From contig NZ_JAPFQP010000001.1 in assembly GCF_026241225.1 (NCBI RefSeq), positions 62,001 to 126,000 on the forward strand: a DNA stretch of 64,000 nucleotides, given 5' to 3'. The DNA comes from Lentiprolixibacter aurantiacus. Lineage in GTDB: Bacteria > Bacteroidota > Bacteroidia > Flavobacteriales > Flavobacteriaceae. The translations under genes were made by a program, and so were the position numbers. This document shows positions 47,984 to 59,026 of this stretch, in pieces (positions within the stretch are counted from its first letter, which is position 1; each line of letters starts with the position of its first letter). The notes under the pieces are model-generated. The model saw nothing but the letters and a program-made list of their open reading frames with translations. It was not told the DNA's origin and did no database searches.

Positions 47984-48015
47984 AATGCCAGCTTATGTGA
48001 CAAGCTGGCATTTTT
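47984..48015 (+). terminator. Terminator after secG
   Basis: Perfect 11-bp stem (47984-47994 AATGCCAGCTT with 48002-48012 AAGCTGGCATT), 7-base loop and a T-run. Confidence 0.88.
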
Positions 48016-48027
48016 GTTTAACAATCT

Positions 48028-48059
48028 GTCAGTTTTTGTGCCATGGCACAGTTTCTGAC
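48028..48059. promoter_or_regulatory. Nested inverted repeat upstream of groES
   Basis: A perfect 14-bp palindrome (48037-48050, TGTGCCATGGCACA) is framed symmetrically by GTCAG (48028-48032) and CTGAC (48055-48059), all about the same centre. It lies 37 bases before the groES start. It is not the CIRCE element (TTAGCACTC-N9-GAGTGCTAA). The right half contains TGGCAC, as in a sigma54 -24 box, but a good -12 box is missing. It is probably an operator controlling the chaperonin genes. Confidence 0.65.
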
Positions 48060-48096
48060 TATAGCAATCCTGAAAATTTAAACTAAAAACATAACT

Positions 48097-48375
48097 ATGG
48101 CTAAAGTGAACATCAAACCATTGGCAGATAGGGTTCTTATTGAACCTATGGCAGCGGAAACCAAAACCGCTTCCGGTATCTATATCCCGGATACAGCTAA
48201 AGAAAAACCCCAAAAAGGCAAAGTGGTTGCTGTTGGTCCCGGAACCAAGGACGAAAAGATGACCGTTGCAGTTGGAGATACCGTATTGTATGGTAAGTAT
48301 TCCGGTACGGAGCTCAAACTTGAGGGTACAGACTATTTGATGATGCGCGAAAGTGATATTCTGGCAATTGTATAA
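48097..48375 (+). CDS. groES: Co-chaperonin GroES
   Basis: A 92-residue lid protein of the GroEL chamber: [44 protein letters not shown] and the mobile loop fit the family. It precedes groEL by 21 bases. Confidence 0.97.
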   Translation: MAKVNIKPLADRVLIEPMAAETKTASGIYIPDTAKEKPQKGKVVAVGPGTKDEKMTVAVGDTVLYGKYSGTELKLEGTDYLMMRESDILAIV

Positions 48376-50028
<1,653 letters not shown>

Positions 50029-50051
50029 TATGACCATAATTTGAATTCAAT

Positions 50052-50081
50052 AAAGCCGCCCGGATAAACGGGCGGCTTTTT
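50052..50081 (+). terminator. groESL terminator
   Basis: Perfect 11-bp stem (50052-50062 AAAGCCGCCCG with 50069-50079 CGGGCGGCTTT), 6-base loop, T-run. Confidence 0.92.
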
Positions 50082-50142
50082 GGTTTAAAGATTTCACAAA
50101 GAGGCTAATAAAAATTAAATACTTTTACATAAAAACAACGCA

Positions 50143-50595
50143 ATGACTGACAAGCTGCGCTCAGAAGTTTTGATGCTCCTAAAAGATGAATCTGTCCCTG
50201 TAAACGATAGGTTGCAAAGGGTATGTGAATTACTAAAGGAGCGTATTTCTTATTACGACTGGGTTGGTTTTTATTTCCGAAACGGCGACAAAGAAGAGCT
50301 AAAACTTGGCCCTTATGCCGGGAATCCAACGGACCATACCATAATTCCTTTCGGAAAGGGCATCTGCGGGCAGGTTGCGGTGAGCAATAAGAACTTCGTG
50401 GTCCCGGATGTAAAAGCACAGGACAATTACATTGCCTGCAGCCTGACGGTCAAGTCCGAGATTGTGATTCCCCTCTTCAAAGACGGTGTCAATATTGGTC
50501 AGATAGACATTGATTCCAATACCATAGATCCCTTTGGCAAGGCCGATGAAGAATTCCTTGAATTTGTCAATGCCGAAGTCTCTAAAATTCTTTAA
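50143..50595 (+). CDS. GAF-domain protein, free methionine-R-sulfoxide reductase-like
   Basis: A 150-residue single GAF domain. YDWVGFYFRN, LGPYAGNPTDHTIIPFGKGICG and DNYIACSLTVKSEIVIPLF match fRMsr (E. coli YebR). Cys 75 (GICG) and Cys 99 (IACS) are kept, but the third cysteine of YebR in the IAC-x-x-IP segment is replaced (NPTDHTIIP). Two cysteines may suffice for a disulfide cycle. It would reduce free methionine-R-sulfoxide in the cytoplasm. Confidence 0.8.
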   Translation: MTDKLRSEVLMLLKDESVPVNDRLQRVCELLKERISYYDWVGFYFRNGDKEELKLGPYAGNPTDHTIIPFGKGICGQVAVSNKNFVVPDVKAQDNYIACSLTVKSEIVIPLFKDGVNIGQIDIDSNTIDPFGKADEEFLEFVNAEVSKIL

Positions 50596-50684
50596 AACTT
50601 AGTGGTTTTTGTTAATAACCCGGGGAATTATCTCCGGCTAAAAACATTATTTTTGGTTCTTAATCAATTTTGAGAATCAACCCG

Positions 50685-52217
50685 ATGAGCACCCTGAAAA
50701 AAGCCACCTCAGCACTTATTTCCGTCTTTCACAAGGAGGGCCTGGAGCCCATAGTTAAAAAATTAGATGAACTGGGAATCACTATCTATTCCACAGGAGG
50801 AACAGAGGCCTTTATAAAAGACCTGGGCATATCGGTTATACCGGTGGAAAGTGTTACCAGTTATCCATCCATTCTGGGAGGGCGTGTTAAAACCTTGCAC
50901 CCGAAAGTCTTCGGTGGAATCCTAAACCGTCAGGATAATGCCGGAGACGTTGCGCAGCTAGAAGAATTTGAAATCCCCCAGCTGGACATCGTGATCGTGG
51001 ATCTTTATCCCTTTGAAAAAACGGTGGCCAGCGGTGCTTCGGAACAGGATATCATAGAAAAGATAGACATTGGAGGGATATCCCTGATTCGTGCAGCAGC
51101 AAAAAATTTTAAGGATGTCTGGTGTGTTTCCTCCCGTGGGGATTACAATGATTTCCTGGATCTTCTAAACAAACAGGAAGGGGCTTCTACCCTGGAAGAC
51201 AGGAAGCAATTTGCTGCAAGGGCCTTCAATATTTCTTCCCATTACGATACCGCAATTTTCAATTATTTTAACCGCGATCACAGCCTGGCTGCCCTAAAAA
51301 TCAGCGAGATGCAGGGAAGGGTACTACGCTATGGTGAAAATCCTCATCAGAAGGGATACTTTTTTGGGGACCTGGATGGGATGTTCGATAAGTTACATGG
51401 GAAAGAACTGAGCTACAACAACCTGTTGGATGTGGATGCTGCAGTTACCCTGATGGCTGAGTTCCAGGGAGAAGCCCCCACCTTTGCGGTCTTAAAGCAT
51501 AACAATGCCTGTGGCATCGCCCAACGGGAAACCGTACTCGATGCCTACCTGGACGCCCTGGCTGGTGATCCCGTATCTGCCTTCGGGGGTATCCTGATCA
51601 GCAATACACCCATCGACCTGCCTACGGCTAATGAGATCCATAAGCTATTTTGTGAGGTAGTTATTGCGCCGGCATACAGCGATGAAGCTCTTGAGGTCTT
51701 GAAAGGAAAGAAAAACCGCATCCTGCTTGTTCAGAAACACAATGAACTGCCTCCTACCATAACGCGCTCATGCCTCAACGGAGCCCTGGTACAGGACCGC
51801 GACTTAAGTACGGATTCCAGGGAAGGATTACAATATGTAACCGATCTTAAACCAGGTGATAAGGAAGTGGAAGACCTGCTTTTTGCTTCCAAGATATGCA
51901 AGCATACAAAATCCAATACTATTGTTCTGGTTAAAGGGAAGCAACTTTGTGCCAGTGGTACTGGTCAAACCTCCAGGGTAGATGCACTAAACCAGGCCAT
52001 ACACAAGGCCAGGTCCTTTGAATTTGACTTGCAGGGAGCCGTAATGGCAAGCGATGCGTTTTTCCCTTTTCCGGATTGTGTGGAAATCGCACACAAGAAC
52101 GGAATCAGTAGTGTAATACAGCCCGGAGGCTCCATAAAAGACGAGCTGAGTATTGATTACTGCAATGCCAATGGAATTTCCATGGTAATGACTGGCACAC
52201 GTCATTTTAAGCATTAA
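50685..52217 (+). CDS. purH: Bifunctional AICAR transformylase/IMP cyclohydrolase
   Basis: A 510-residue enzyme for the last two steps of IMP synthesis. MGS-like domain at the N-terminus (ALISVFHKEGLEPIVKKL, YSTGGTEAFI), and the transformylase with KHNNACG, KTLHPKVFGG and AFGGILISN. Start at ATG 50685; the earlier TTG is ignored. A TATTTTTG box (50648-50655) lies 29 bases upstream. Confidence 0.96.
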   Translation: MSTLKKATSALISVFHKEGLEPIVKKLDELGITIYSTGGTEAFIKDLGISVIPVESVTSYPSILGGRVKTLHPKVFGGILNRQDNAGDVAQLEEFEIPQLDIVIVDLYPFEKTVASGASEQDIIEKIDIGGISLIRAAAKNFKDVWCVSSRGDYNDFLDLLNKQEGASTLEDRKQFAARAFNISSHYDTAIFNYFNRDHSLAALKISEMQGRVLRYGENPHQKGYFFGDLDGMFDKLHGKELSYNNLLDVDAAVTLMAEFQGEAPTFAVLKHNNACGIAQRETVLDAYLDALAGDPVSAFGGILISNTPIDLPTANEIHKLFCEVVIAPAYSDEALEVLKGKKNRILLVQKHNELPPTITRSCLNGALVQDRDLSTDSREGLQYVTDLKPGDKEVEDLLFASKICKHTKSNTIVLVKGKQLCASGTGQTSRVDALNQAIHKARSFEFDLQGAVMASDAFFPFPDCVEIAHKNGISSVIQPGGSIKDELSIDYCNANGISMVMTGTRHFKH

Positions 52218-52223
52218 TTTTAC

Positions 52224-52231
52224 TACTTTTG
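52224..52231 (+). promoter_or_regulatory. Possible mreB promoter -7 box
   Basis: TACTTTTG, a perfect TAnnTTTG, 42 bases before the mreB start and 6 bases after the purH stop. No clear -33 box. Confidence 0.45.
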
Positions 52232-52273
52232 TCGATAAAATATACCCGTATATCGGAATAAAACAGAGCATTA

Positions 52274-53302
52274 ATGGGATTCTTTGATTTCTTAACGGAG
52301 GAGATCGCCATAGATCTTGGCACAGCAAATACGCTGATTATCCATGCTGATAAAGTTGTAGTGGACAGCCCCTCTATTGTAGCCAGGGATCGCGTTTCTG
52401 GGAAGATCATCGCCGTTGGCAAGGAAGCCAATATGATGCAGGGTAAAACACACGAAAACATAAAGACCATTCGTCCGCTTAAGGATGGGGTAATTGCAGA
52501 TTTCGACGCCTCGGAAAAGATGATCAACATGTTCATCAAGAATATCCCGGCTCTGAAGAAGAAATGGTTCCCGCCAGCACTGCGGATGGTTATTTGCATC
52601 CCCTCCGGGATAACCGAAGTGGAAATGCGGGCGGTAAAAGAATCGGCCGAAAGGGTAAACGGGAAAGAAGTATACCTTATCCATGAACCTATGGCTGCTG
52701 CTATTGGTATTGGCCTGGACATCATGCAGCCCAAGGGAAATATGATCGTGGACATTGGAGGTGGAACTACGGAAATTGCCGTAATCGCCCTGGGCGGAAT
52801 CGTTTGCGACAAATCGGTTAAGATTGCGGGTGATGTCTTTACAAACGATATCATTTACTATATGCGTACCCAGCATAATCTCTACGTTGGAGAAAGCACC
52901 GCCGAAAATATTAAGATCCAGATTGGATCGGCTACAGAAGACCTGCAATCTCCCCCTGATGAAATGTCTGTTCAGGGCAGGGATCTGCTGACAGGAAAAC
53001 CAAAGCAGGTATCCATTTCTTATCGGGAAATTGCCAAGGCACTGGACAAATCCATCCTGCGTGTTGAGGATGCGGTAATGGAAACCTTATCGCAAACTCC
53101 ACCAGAACTGGCTGCCGATATATACAACACGGGGATTTACCTGGCAGGTGGAGGTTCAATGCTTCGTGGATTGGACAGGAGGCTTTCCCAGAAAACAGAC
53201 CTTCCGGTTTACATCGCAGAGGATCCGCTAAGAGCTGTTGTGAGGGGAACCGGTATAGCCTTAAAAAACCTGGAGCGCTACAAGAGCATCTTGATTAAAT
53301 AG
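52274..53302 (+). CDS. mreB: Rod shape-determining actin homologue MreB
   Basis: A 342-residue ATPase of the actin fold. EIAIDLGTANTLI is phosphate loop 1, MIVDIGGGTTEIAVIALGG loop 2, and YLAGGGSMLRGLD the adenosine motif. It organises cell-wall elongation with the genes that follow. Confidence 0.97.
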   Translation: MGFFDFLTEEIAIDLGTANTLIIHADKVVVDSPSIVARDRVSGKIIAVGKEANMMQGKTHENIKTIRPLKDGVIADFDASEKMINMFIKNIPALKKKWFPPALRMVICIPSGITEVEMRAVKESAERVNGKEVYLIHEPMAAAIGIGLDIMQPKGNMIVDIGGGTTEIAVIALGGIVCDKSVKIAGDVFTNDIIYYMRTQHNLYVGESTAENIKIQIGSATEDLQSPPDEMSVQGRDLLTGKPKQVSISYREIAKALDKSILRVEDAVMETLSQTPPELAADIYNTGIYLAGGGSMLRGLDRRLSQKTDLPVYIAEDPLRAVVRGTGIALKNLERYKSILIK

Positions 53303-53370
53303 GACGATTTTAAAAATCGAACCCTGTTTTACGCTTCAAATCGTCTAATTTCCGCCAATAGGGAAAGTGA

Positions 53371-54192
53371 ATGCAGCAGATTATAAATTTCTTAATCCGG
53401 AACAAGACCACACTGCTTTATTTGCTGCTTTTGTTCATCTCATTACTGCTCACCATCCAATCACATTCTTTCCACCAATCCAAATTCTTTAATTCGGCTA
53501 ACAGGGTTTCCGGAAATATTTTTCAGACCGCCAGCAATATATCTTCGTATTTCAGCCTGAGGGCAGAAAACAAATCTCTCAGAGAGGATATCGAGAAACT
53601 GCGAAACCAGCTATTCAACCTGACCTACCTGGACAGCCTGGAAATGGACACCACAAACCTGCAATACAGGATATCTGTCGGCAGGGTGATCAAAAACAGC
53701 TACAGCAACCAAAAGAATTACCTCACCATAAACCTGGGGAGCAAGCAGGGCATTGTTCAGGATATGGGCGTGATAACCGCAAAAGGGATACTGGGTATTG
53801 TGGAAGCCAGTTCAAATAATTATGCGATTGTGCAAAGCATTCTGAACACCAATTCCAATATCAATGCCAAGATCAAGAACACCAGTTACTTTGGTTCGCT
53901 CACCTGGGATGGCAATGATTTTACCACGGTACAATTGGAGGATATCCCCAGACTGGTTCCCCTTATGGTAGGGGACACCATCGTAACGGGTGCCATGTCC
54001 AGTATCTTCCCTGAAAATATTCCCATAGGGGTAATCAAAAAATTTGACCTCAATACCTCCCAAAGTTTTTACAGCATTGATGTGGCACTCTTTAACGACA
54101 TGACCAACATCAGGAATGTTTACCTGATCGAAAACCTGGACCGGGCTGAAATCCTGGAACTGCAAAACAGTATAGAGGATGGGCAGGAATAG
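53371..54192 (+). CDS. mreC: Rod shape-determining protein MreC
   Basis: A 273-residue protein with one N-terminal helix (about 12-30), a coiled coil (LRAENKSLREDIEKLRNQL) and the periplasmic MreC beta domain (NYLTINLGSKQGIVQDMGVITAKGILGIV). It links MreB to the PBP2-RodA pair. Its 3' end overlaps mreD by 14 bases. Confidence 0.93.
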   Translation: MQQIINFLIRNKTTLLYLLLLFISLLLTIQSHSFHQSKFFNSANRVSGNIFQTASNISSYFSLRAENKSLREDIEKLRNQLFNLTYLDSLEMDTTNLQYRISVGRVIKNSYSNQKNYLTINLGSKQGIVQDMGVITAKGILGIVEASSNNYAIVQSILNTNSNINAKIKNTSYFGSLTWDGNDFTTVQLEDIPRLVPLMVGDTIVTGAMSSIFPENIPIGVIKKFDLNTSQSFYSIDVALFNDMTNIRNVYLIENLDRAEILELQNSIEDGQE

Positions 54193-54688
54193 CATTTTTA
54201 TTCATATCGTACGCTTTGTTTTGCTGGTCCTGGTTCAGGTCCTTGTTTTCAACCAGCTCAATTTCCTGGGTTTTGTCAACCCAATGGTGTACATCCTGTT
54301 TTTTTTCTGGTTCCCAATTAAGGAAAATAGAATGCTGTTTATAGGTATTGGTTTTTTCCTGGGTCTGGTGGTAGACCTTTTCTCGGACACACTGGCCCTG
54401 CATGCCGCTGCTTCAGTTACTATAGCCTATCTTCGGCCGGCCATGATGCGATTCGTATTCGGGGTTAACTATGAATTTCAAAGTTTCAGGCTTTCCAACA
54501 CAACACGTGTACAACAATTCACCTTTTTGGCGTTATTAATTTTAGTACACCACGTTGTATTCTATTCTCTGGAAATTTTTAGTTTGTCAAATTTGCTTTT
54601 ACTTTTGAAGAAAGTGCTGTTCAATGTCCTTGGTTCTATAGTGCTGTGCACGCTGCTTAGTTCATTATTCAGCCCGGAAAAAGAATGA
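54179..54688 (+). CDS. mreD: Rod shape-determining protein MreD
   Basis: A 169-residue inner-membrane protein with five or six helices and no soluble domain. GLVVDLFSDTLALHAAA is the MreD pattern. Overlaps mreC by 14 bases and the PBP2 gene by 4 (ATGA). Confidence 0.85.
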   Translation: MGRNSIFIHIVRFVLLVLVQVLVFNQLNFLGFVNPMVYILFFFWFPIKENRMLFIGIGFFLGLVVDLFSDTLALHAAASVTIAYLRPAMMRFVFGVNYEFQSFRLSNTTRVQQFTFLALLILVHHVVFYSLEIFSLSNLLLLLKKVLFNVLGSIVLCTLLSSLFSPEKE

Positions 54689-56553
54689 AAAAGATACTAT
54701 TATCCTCCATTATTGTGCTGATAGGGGTCACATTTGTCCTCAGGCTTTCCTATTTGCAACTTTTCAGGTTCTCGCCTAACCAGGTGCTGGAGGATACGGC
54801 GGTAAAAGCCATCTACGATTATCCAGAACGCGGTTATATCTATGACAGGAATGGCAAACTACTGGTGGCCAATCAGCCTGCTTACGACGTGATGGTTATC
54901 CCCAGGGAAGTAAAACCCCTTGATACACTGGAGTTTTGCTCCCTTCTGGGAATTGAACGGGATCAGTTTATTAAGAGTCTCAAAAAGGCCAGGGTGTATT
55001 CACCCAGGCTTCCCAGCGTACTGGTACCTCAGCTTTCAAAGGAGGACTATGCCCGCCTGCAGGAAAAAATGAGGAAGTACGAAGGCTTCTACATTCAGAA
55101 ACGATCTTTACGATATTACGACACCCCAAGTGGAGCCAATGTACTGGGTTACATTAGCGAGGTTAATGAAGACGACCTGAGGAAGAATCCTTACTACGTA
55201 CAGGGAGAACTTACCGGTAGAACCGGTATAGAAAAGCAATATGAGGAAATCCTCAGGGGGAGAAAAGGTGTGAAATTTATTCAGAAAGACCGTTTTAACC
55301 GGGATATTGGCCCTTATAAAAATGGCACCCTGGACACCCTCCCGGAACAGGGCAAGGAAATCCATATCAGCCTGGACAAGGAGTTGCAGGAATATGGTGA
55401 AAGGCTAATGGTGGGTAAACGCGGTGGTATTGTAGCCATAGAGCCGGGGTCTGGTGAGATCCTTACTTTGATATCCGGACCCACATATGACCCTGCCCTG
55501 CTAGTGGGTAGAGAGCGTTCACGGAATTACAGCAAACTGCATTACGACACTATATCCAAACCCACATGGGACCGGGCGATACTCGCTGAGCCTTCCCCCG
55601 GATCCCCATTCAAAACACTCAACGCGCTGGTTGCCCTGCAGGAAGGTGTAATTAAACCACAGACCACTTTCCGTTGCTATAATGGCTTCTATGTAGGGAA
55701 TGTAAAAAGGGGCTGCCATTGTGGAGGTGGAGTACGTAACCTGACCAGTGGTATTTACGAATCCTGCAATGCCTATTTCGCCGGGACCTTCCGTAAGCTG
55801 TACGATAAATATCCCACTACGGACGAGGGCATGGACGTTTGGGAAAAACACATTAAAAGTTTTGGACTTGGTAATTACCTCGGTTATGACCTTCCTACGG
55901 GCAGGCCAGGCAGAATTCCTTCCAAGGAATATTACGATCGCGTTTACGGCGATAATCGCTGGTCCTCAACTTTTATTATTTCCAACTCCATCGGCCAGGG
56001 CGAGGTAGCCGCTACACCCATTCAACTGGCCAATATGACTGCTGCTATAGCCAATCGGGGTTATTTCTACACCCCTCACCTTATAAAAAAAATAGCAGGG
56101 GAAGAGGCGGATATATCCAATTTCTCAGAACGCAAATACACAACCATAGATCCGCAGCATTTTGAGCCCGTAATTCGTGGAATGGCTGACGTCTATACAA
56201 AAGGTACCGCTAAATGGCTGCAGGTACCAGGCATTGAGATCGCAGGAAAAACTGGTACTGTGGAGAATTATACACGAATTAACGGCGTAAAGACCCAGTT
56301 AACGGACCATTCCGTATTTGTTGCATTTGCCCCGGTTGACAACCCAAAGATAGCCCTGGCCGTATATATTGAAAACGGGTATTACGGTGCACGCTATGCC
56401 GGGCATATTGCATCCCTTCTGATAGAAAAATACCTCAAAGGAGAAATTACCCGGAAAGACCTTGAAAAACGAATGCTGGAAAAGACCTTGGAGCATGAGT
56501 ACGCCAAACCGTACAGTGGGGAAGAATTCAAGATAAACGAGTATGTTTGGTAA
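54685..56553 (+). CDS. mrdA: Penicillin-binding protein 2 (transpeptidase)
   Basis: A 622-residue class B PBP that cross-links peptidoglycan during elongation. One N-terminal helix, a pedestal domain (RGYIYDRNGKLLVANQPAYDVMVIP), and the transpeptidase with Ser 307 and Lys 310 (SPFK), SNS and GKTGT. The insert with CHCGGGVRNL (several cysteines) is as I recall it usual in Bacteroidota PBP2. It overlaps rodA by 11 bases. Confidence 0.95.
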   Translation: MKKILLSSIIVLIGVTFVLRLSYLQLFRFSPNQVLEDTAVKAIYDYPERGYIYDRNGKLLVANQPAYDVMVIPREVKPLDTLEFCSLLGIERDQFIKSLKKARVYSPRLPSVLVPQLSKEDYARLQEKMRKYEGFYIQKRSLRYYDTPSGANVLGYISEVNEDDLRKNPYYVQGELTGRTGIEKQYEEILRGRKGVKFIQKDRFNRDIGPYKNGTLDTLPEQGKEIHISLDKELQEYGERLMVGKRGGIVAIEPGSGEILTLISGPTYDPALLVGRERSRNYSKLHYDTISKPTWDRAILAEPSPGSPFKTLNALVALQEGVIKPQTTFRCYNGFYVGNVKRGCHCGGGVRNLTSGIYESCNAYFAGTFRKLYDKYPTTDEGMDVWEKHIKSFGLGNYLGYDLPTGRPGRIPSKEYYDRVYGDNRWSSTFIISNSIGQGEVAATPIQLANMTAAIANRGYFYTPHLIKKIAGEEADISNFSERKYTTIDPQHFEPVIRGMADVYTKGTAKWLQVPGIEIAGKTGTVENYTRINGVKTQLTDHSVFVAFAPVDNPKIALAVYIENGYYGARYAGHIASLLIEKYLKGEITRKDLEKRMLEKTLEHEYAKPYSGEEFKINEYVW

Positions 56554-57826
56554 ACAGCTTCTTAGGCGGATTGACTGGGTTACTATCTTTCTTTTTCTCT
56601 TATTGGTGACTATTGGATGGGTTAACATTTACTCCGCGACCCTGACAGAGAATACCGGCTCAATCCTAGATTTTAGTCAGTTGTACGGTAAGCAACTCTT
56701 TTTCATAGGCGTGAGCCTGGTTACCGTGGTCATTGTCCTTGCCCTCGAGGCTTCACTTTATGAGCGTTTTGCCAGCATATTGTATATCATTATGATAGGA
56801 CTGTTGCTTGGTCTTTTTGTGTTTGGAAAAACCATAGCAGGGGCCACTTCCTGGTACGATCTGGGATTTTTCAACCTGCAACCTTCTGAGCTAGCAAAGT
56901 TTGCCACAGCACTTGCACTTGCCAAATACCTCAGTGACATTCAGACAGACATCAAGCGCAGGAAAGATCAGTTTTATGCACTGCTGATCATCCTTATCCC
57001 GATGATGCTCATTGTCCCGCAACCTGATCCGGGCAGTGCCCTGGTCTTCGCAGCACTGATCTTTGTTTTATTCCGGGAAGGGCTTCCCTTGGCCTATCTC
57101 TGGATTGCCCTGCTTTTAATTGTAATTTTCATCACCACCCTCATGTACGGCACTGCTTGGATGGCTATTGGACTGGCATTGCTCATCACCATATTCCTGC
57201 TGGTAAAGAAAGCTTCTTTTAAGGTACCTACACTACCCCTGATCATGTTCTATGTTCTGGCCATAGGTTTTTCACTATCGGTAAACCTTGTTTTCAATCA
57301 TGTTTTCGAGCAGCGCCACCGTGATAGGTTCAGTCTGTGGCTGCGATTGGAAAAAGATCCCGCCAAACTCGAACAAATCCGAAAGACCATTGGTTACAAC
57401 ACCTACCAGTCCGAAAAAGCAATAGAATCAGGCGGGCCTTGGGGCAAAGGATTCCTTGAAGGTACACGTACGAAAGGTGATTTTGTTCCGGAACAACATA
57501 CCGATTATATATTCAGTACGGTTGGGGAAGAATGGGGTTTTATGGGTACTGCTATCGTAGTTCTTCTGTTTACCCTATTGTTGCTTCGGCTGGTATATCT
57601 GGCGGAACGACAAAAAAGTGATTTCAGCAGGATGTATGGCTATGGGGTAATTTCCATTTTGCTTATCCATTATTTTATCAATGTAGGTATGGTTATCGGA
57701 ATACTGCCAACCATAGGGATCCCTCTGCCTTTCTTCAGTTATGGCGGATCCGGCCTGCTTGGCTTCACCATTCTTCTCTTCATCTTTATTAAGCTCGATG
57801 CCAACAGGCTTAACGAATGGCTCTAA
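56543..57826 (+). CDS. rodA: Peptidoglycan glycosyltransferase RodA
   Basis: A 427-residue SEDS membrane polymerase with about ten helices. LQPSELAKFATALALAKYLS, PDPGSALVF, IESGGPWGKGFLEGTR, PEQHTDYIFSTVGEEWGF and GIPLPFFSYGGSG are all SEDS signatures. It partners PBP2. Confidence 0.95.
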   Translation: MFGKQLLRRIDWVTIFLFLLLVTIGWVNIYSATLTENTGSILDFSQLYGKQLFFIGVSLVTVVIVLALEASLYERFASILYIIMIGLLLGLFVFGKTIAGATSWYDLGFFNLQPSELAKFATALALAKYLSDIQTDIKRRKDQFYALLIILIPMMLIVPQPDPGSALVFAALIFVLFREGLPLAYLWIALLLIVIFITTLMYGTAWMAIGLALLITIFLLVKKASFKVPTLPLIMFYVLAIGFSLSVNLVFNHVFEQRHRDRFSLWLRLEKDPAKLEQIRKTIGYNTYQSEKAIESGGPWGKGFLEGTRTKGDFVPEQHTDYIFSTVGEEWGFMGTAIVVLLFTLLLLRLVYLAERQKSDFSRMYGYGVISILLIHYFINVGMVIGILPTIGIPLPFFSYGGSGLLGFTILLFIFIKLDANRLNEWL

Positions 57827-57952
57827 TTGTACAGTCTGGGGCTATTGTATAGCATTCAAAGCTTAAGACAAGATTAACTGTAAGGTTTTGATTTTATATC
57901 GACCTTTACATTCTTTTGGAAACGGTTTAAAACCAATAAGTAATTTTTACCC

Positions 57953-58414
57953 ATGCTGACCTGGAAAGACGTTATCCGATTTAGCACTAAAGGAAATCCC
58001 GACCCCGATAATCGCGTCGAAAAAACCGAAAAAGAGTGGCGGGAATTGCTCACTCCCGAACAATTCAGGATTACACGACAAAAAGGAACTGAAATGCCTC
58101 ATTCCGGAGCGCTGTGCGACATCCACGAGGCCGGCAAATACGCCTGTATCTGCTGTGGGACCGAACTGTTCGATTCCAGCATTAAATTCGAATCTGGAAC
58201 AGGCTGGCCAAGTTTTACCCAGCCCATAAAGGATAATGCCATCAAGTACCACAGGGATACTTCTTTCGGGATGGTCCGGGTGGAAGTGCTCTGCAACACA
58301 TGCGACGGGCATCTTGGCCATGTGTTTCCTGACGGACCGGAGCCAAGTGGGTTGCGTTACTGTGTGAATTCAGAATCAATAAAGCTTTTAAAAACAGGGG
58401 AACATGAAGATTGA
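57953..58414 (+). CDS. msrB: Peptide methionine-(R)-S-oxide reductase MsrB
   Basis: A 153-residue enzyme that repairs R-methionine sulfoxide. Two CxxC pairs (CICCGTELF and CNTCDGH) bind zinc; GHLGHVFPDGP and catalytic Cys 137 in RYCVNSES are present. It overlaps msrA by 11 bases, and the pair covers both epimers. No resolving cysteine is obvious in the N-terminal half. Confidence 0.95.
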   Translation: MLTWKDVIRFSTKGNPDPDNRVEKTEKEWRELLTPEQFRITRQKGTEMPHSGALCDIHEAGKYACICCGTELFDSSIKFESGTGWPSFTQPIKDNAIKYHRDTSFGMVRVEVLCNTCDGHLGHVFPDGPEPSGLRYCVNSESIKLLKTGEHED

Positions 58415-58946
58415 TGCCCATGAGAAGGCAACCTTTGGAGGAGGTTGTTTCTGGTGTACAGAGGCCATTTTCCAGCATGTTAACGGAGTAATTGAAGTAG
58501 TTTCGGGCTATGCTGGTGGACAGGTGCCCGGAAAACCAACTTACCGTGAAGTATGTTCCGGCCTTACTGGGCACGCGGAAGTGGTGCAAATTACCTTTGA
58601 CCCGGGGCTGATCACATACCGGGATCTGCTGGTAATATTTATGACCACCCATGATCCCACCACACTCAACCGACAAGGGGCCGATGTGGGAACACAATAT
58701 CGCTCTGTAATCTTTTTCCATGATGAATACCAGAAAGAGATAGCACATGGCGTCCTTGACGAAATGAAAACCTACTACGAGAATCCTGTGGTAACGGAAT
58801 TAAGTCCCCTTCCGAAGTTCTTTGAAGCCGAAGACTACCACCAGGACTATTACGAAAACAATTCCGCACAAGGCTACTGCCAGTATGTTATAACCCCAAA
58901 GCTATCCAGGTTGCGGGAACATTATGCAGACATGCTGAAGAAATAA
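58404..58946 (+). CDS. msrA: Peptide methionine-(S)-S-oxide reductase MsrA
   Basis: A 180-residue repair enzyme for S-methionine sulfoxide: GGGCFWCTEAIF with catalytic Cys 15, then GYAGGQVPGKPTYREVCSG, TTHDPTTLNRQGADVGTQYRSVIF and EDYHQDYYENN. No signal, so it acts in the cytoplasm. Confidence 0.96.
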   Translation: MKIDAHEKATFGGGCFWCTEAIFQHVNGVIEVVSGYAGGQVPGKPTYREVCSGLTGHAEVVQITFDPGLITYRDLLVIFMTTHDPTTLNRQGADVGTQYRSVIFFHDEYQKEIAHGVLDEMKTYYENPVVTELSPLPKFFEAEDYHQDYYENNSAQGYCQYVITPKLSRLREHYADMLKK

Positions 58947-58976
58947 AGCCTTCCTGATAACACGATATTTGGAAAC

Positions 58977-59010
58977 AAAAAAGCCTTGCTCAAAACAGCA
59001 AGGCTTTTTT
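58977..59010. terminator. Bidirectional terminator between msrA and prc
   Basis: A perfect 14-bp stem (58977-58990 with 58997-59010, containing AAGCCTTGCT / AGCAAGGCTT) and a 6-base loop, with T-runs on both sides. It separates the convergent msrA and protease genes. Confidence 0.9.
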
Positions 59011-59026
59011 GTAACCGGGTATTTAA

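Noticed and set aside
48044-48059. Sigma54 promoter before groES
   Set aside because: TGGCAC fits the -24 box, but the -12 region (CTGAC) lacks the required GC. I report the site as an operator-like dyad instead.
52292-52948. 218-codon open frame on the - strand inside mreB
   Set aside because: It is fully antisense to mreB, which is certain. Long shadow frames are common opposite conserved genes.
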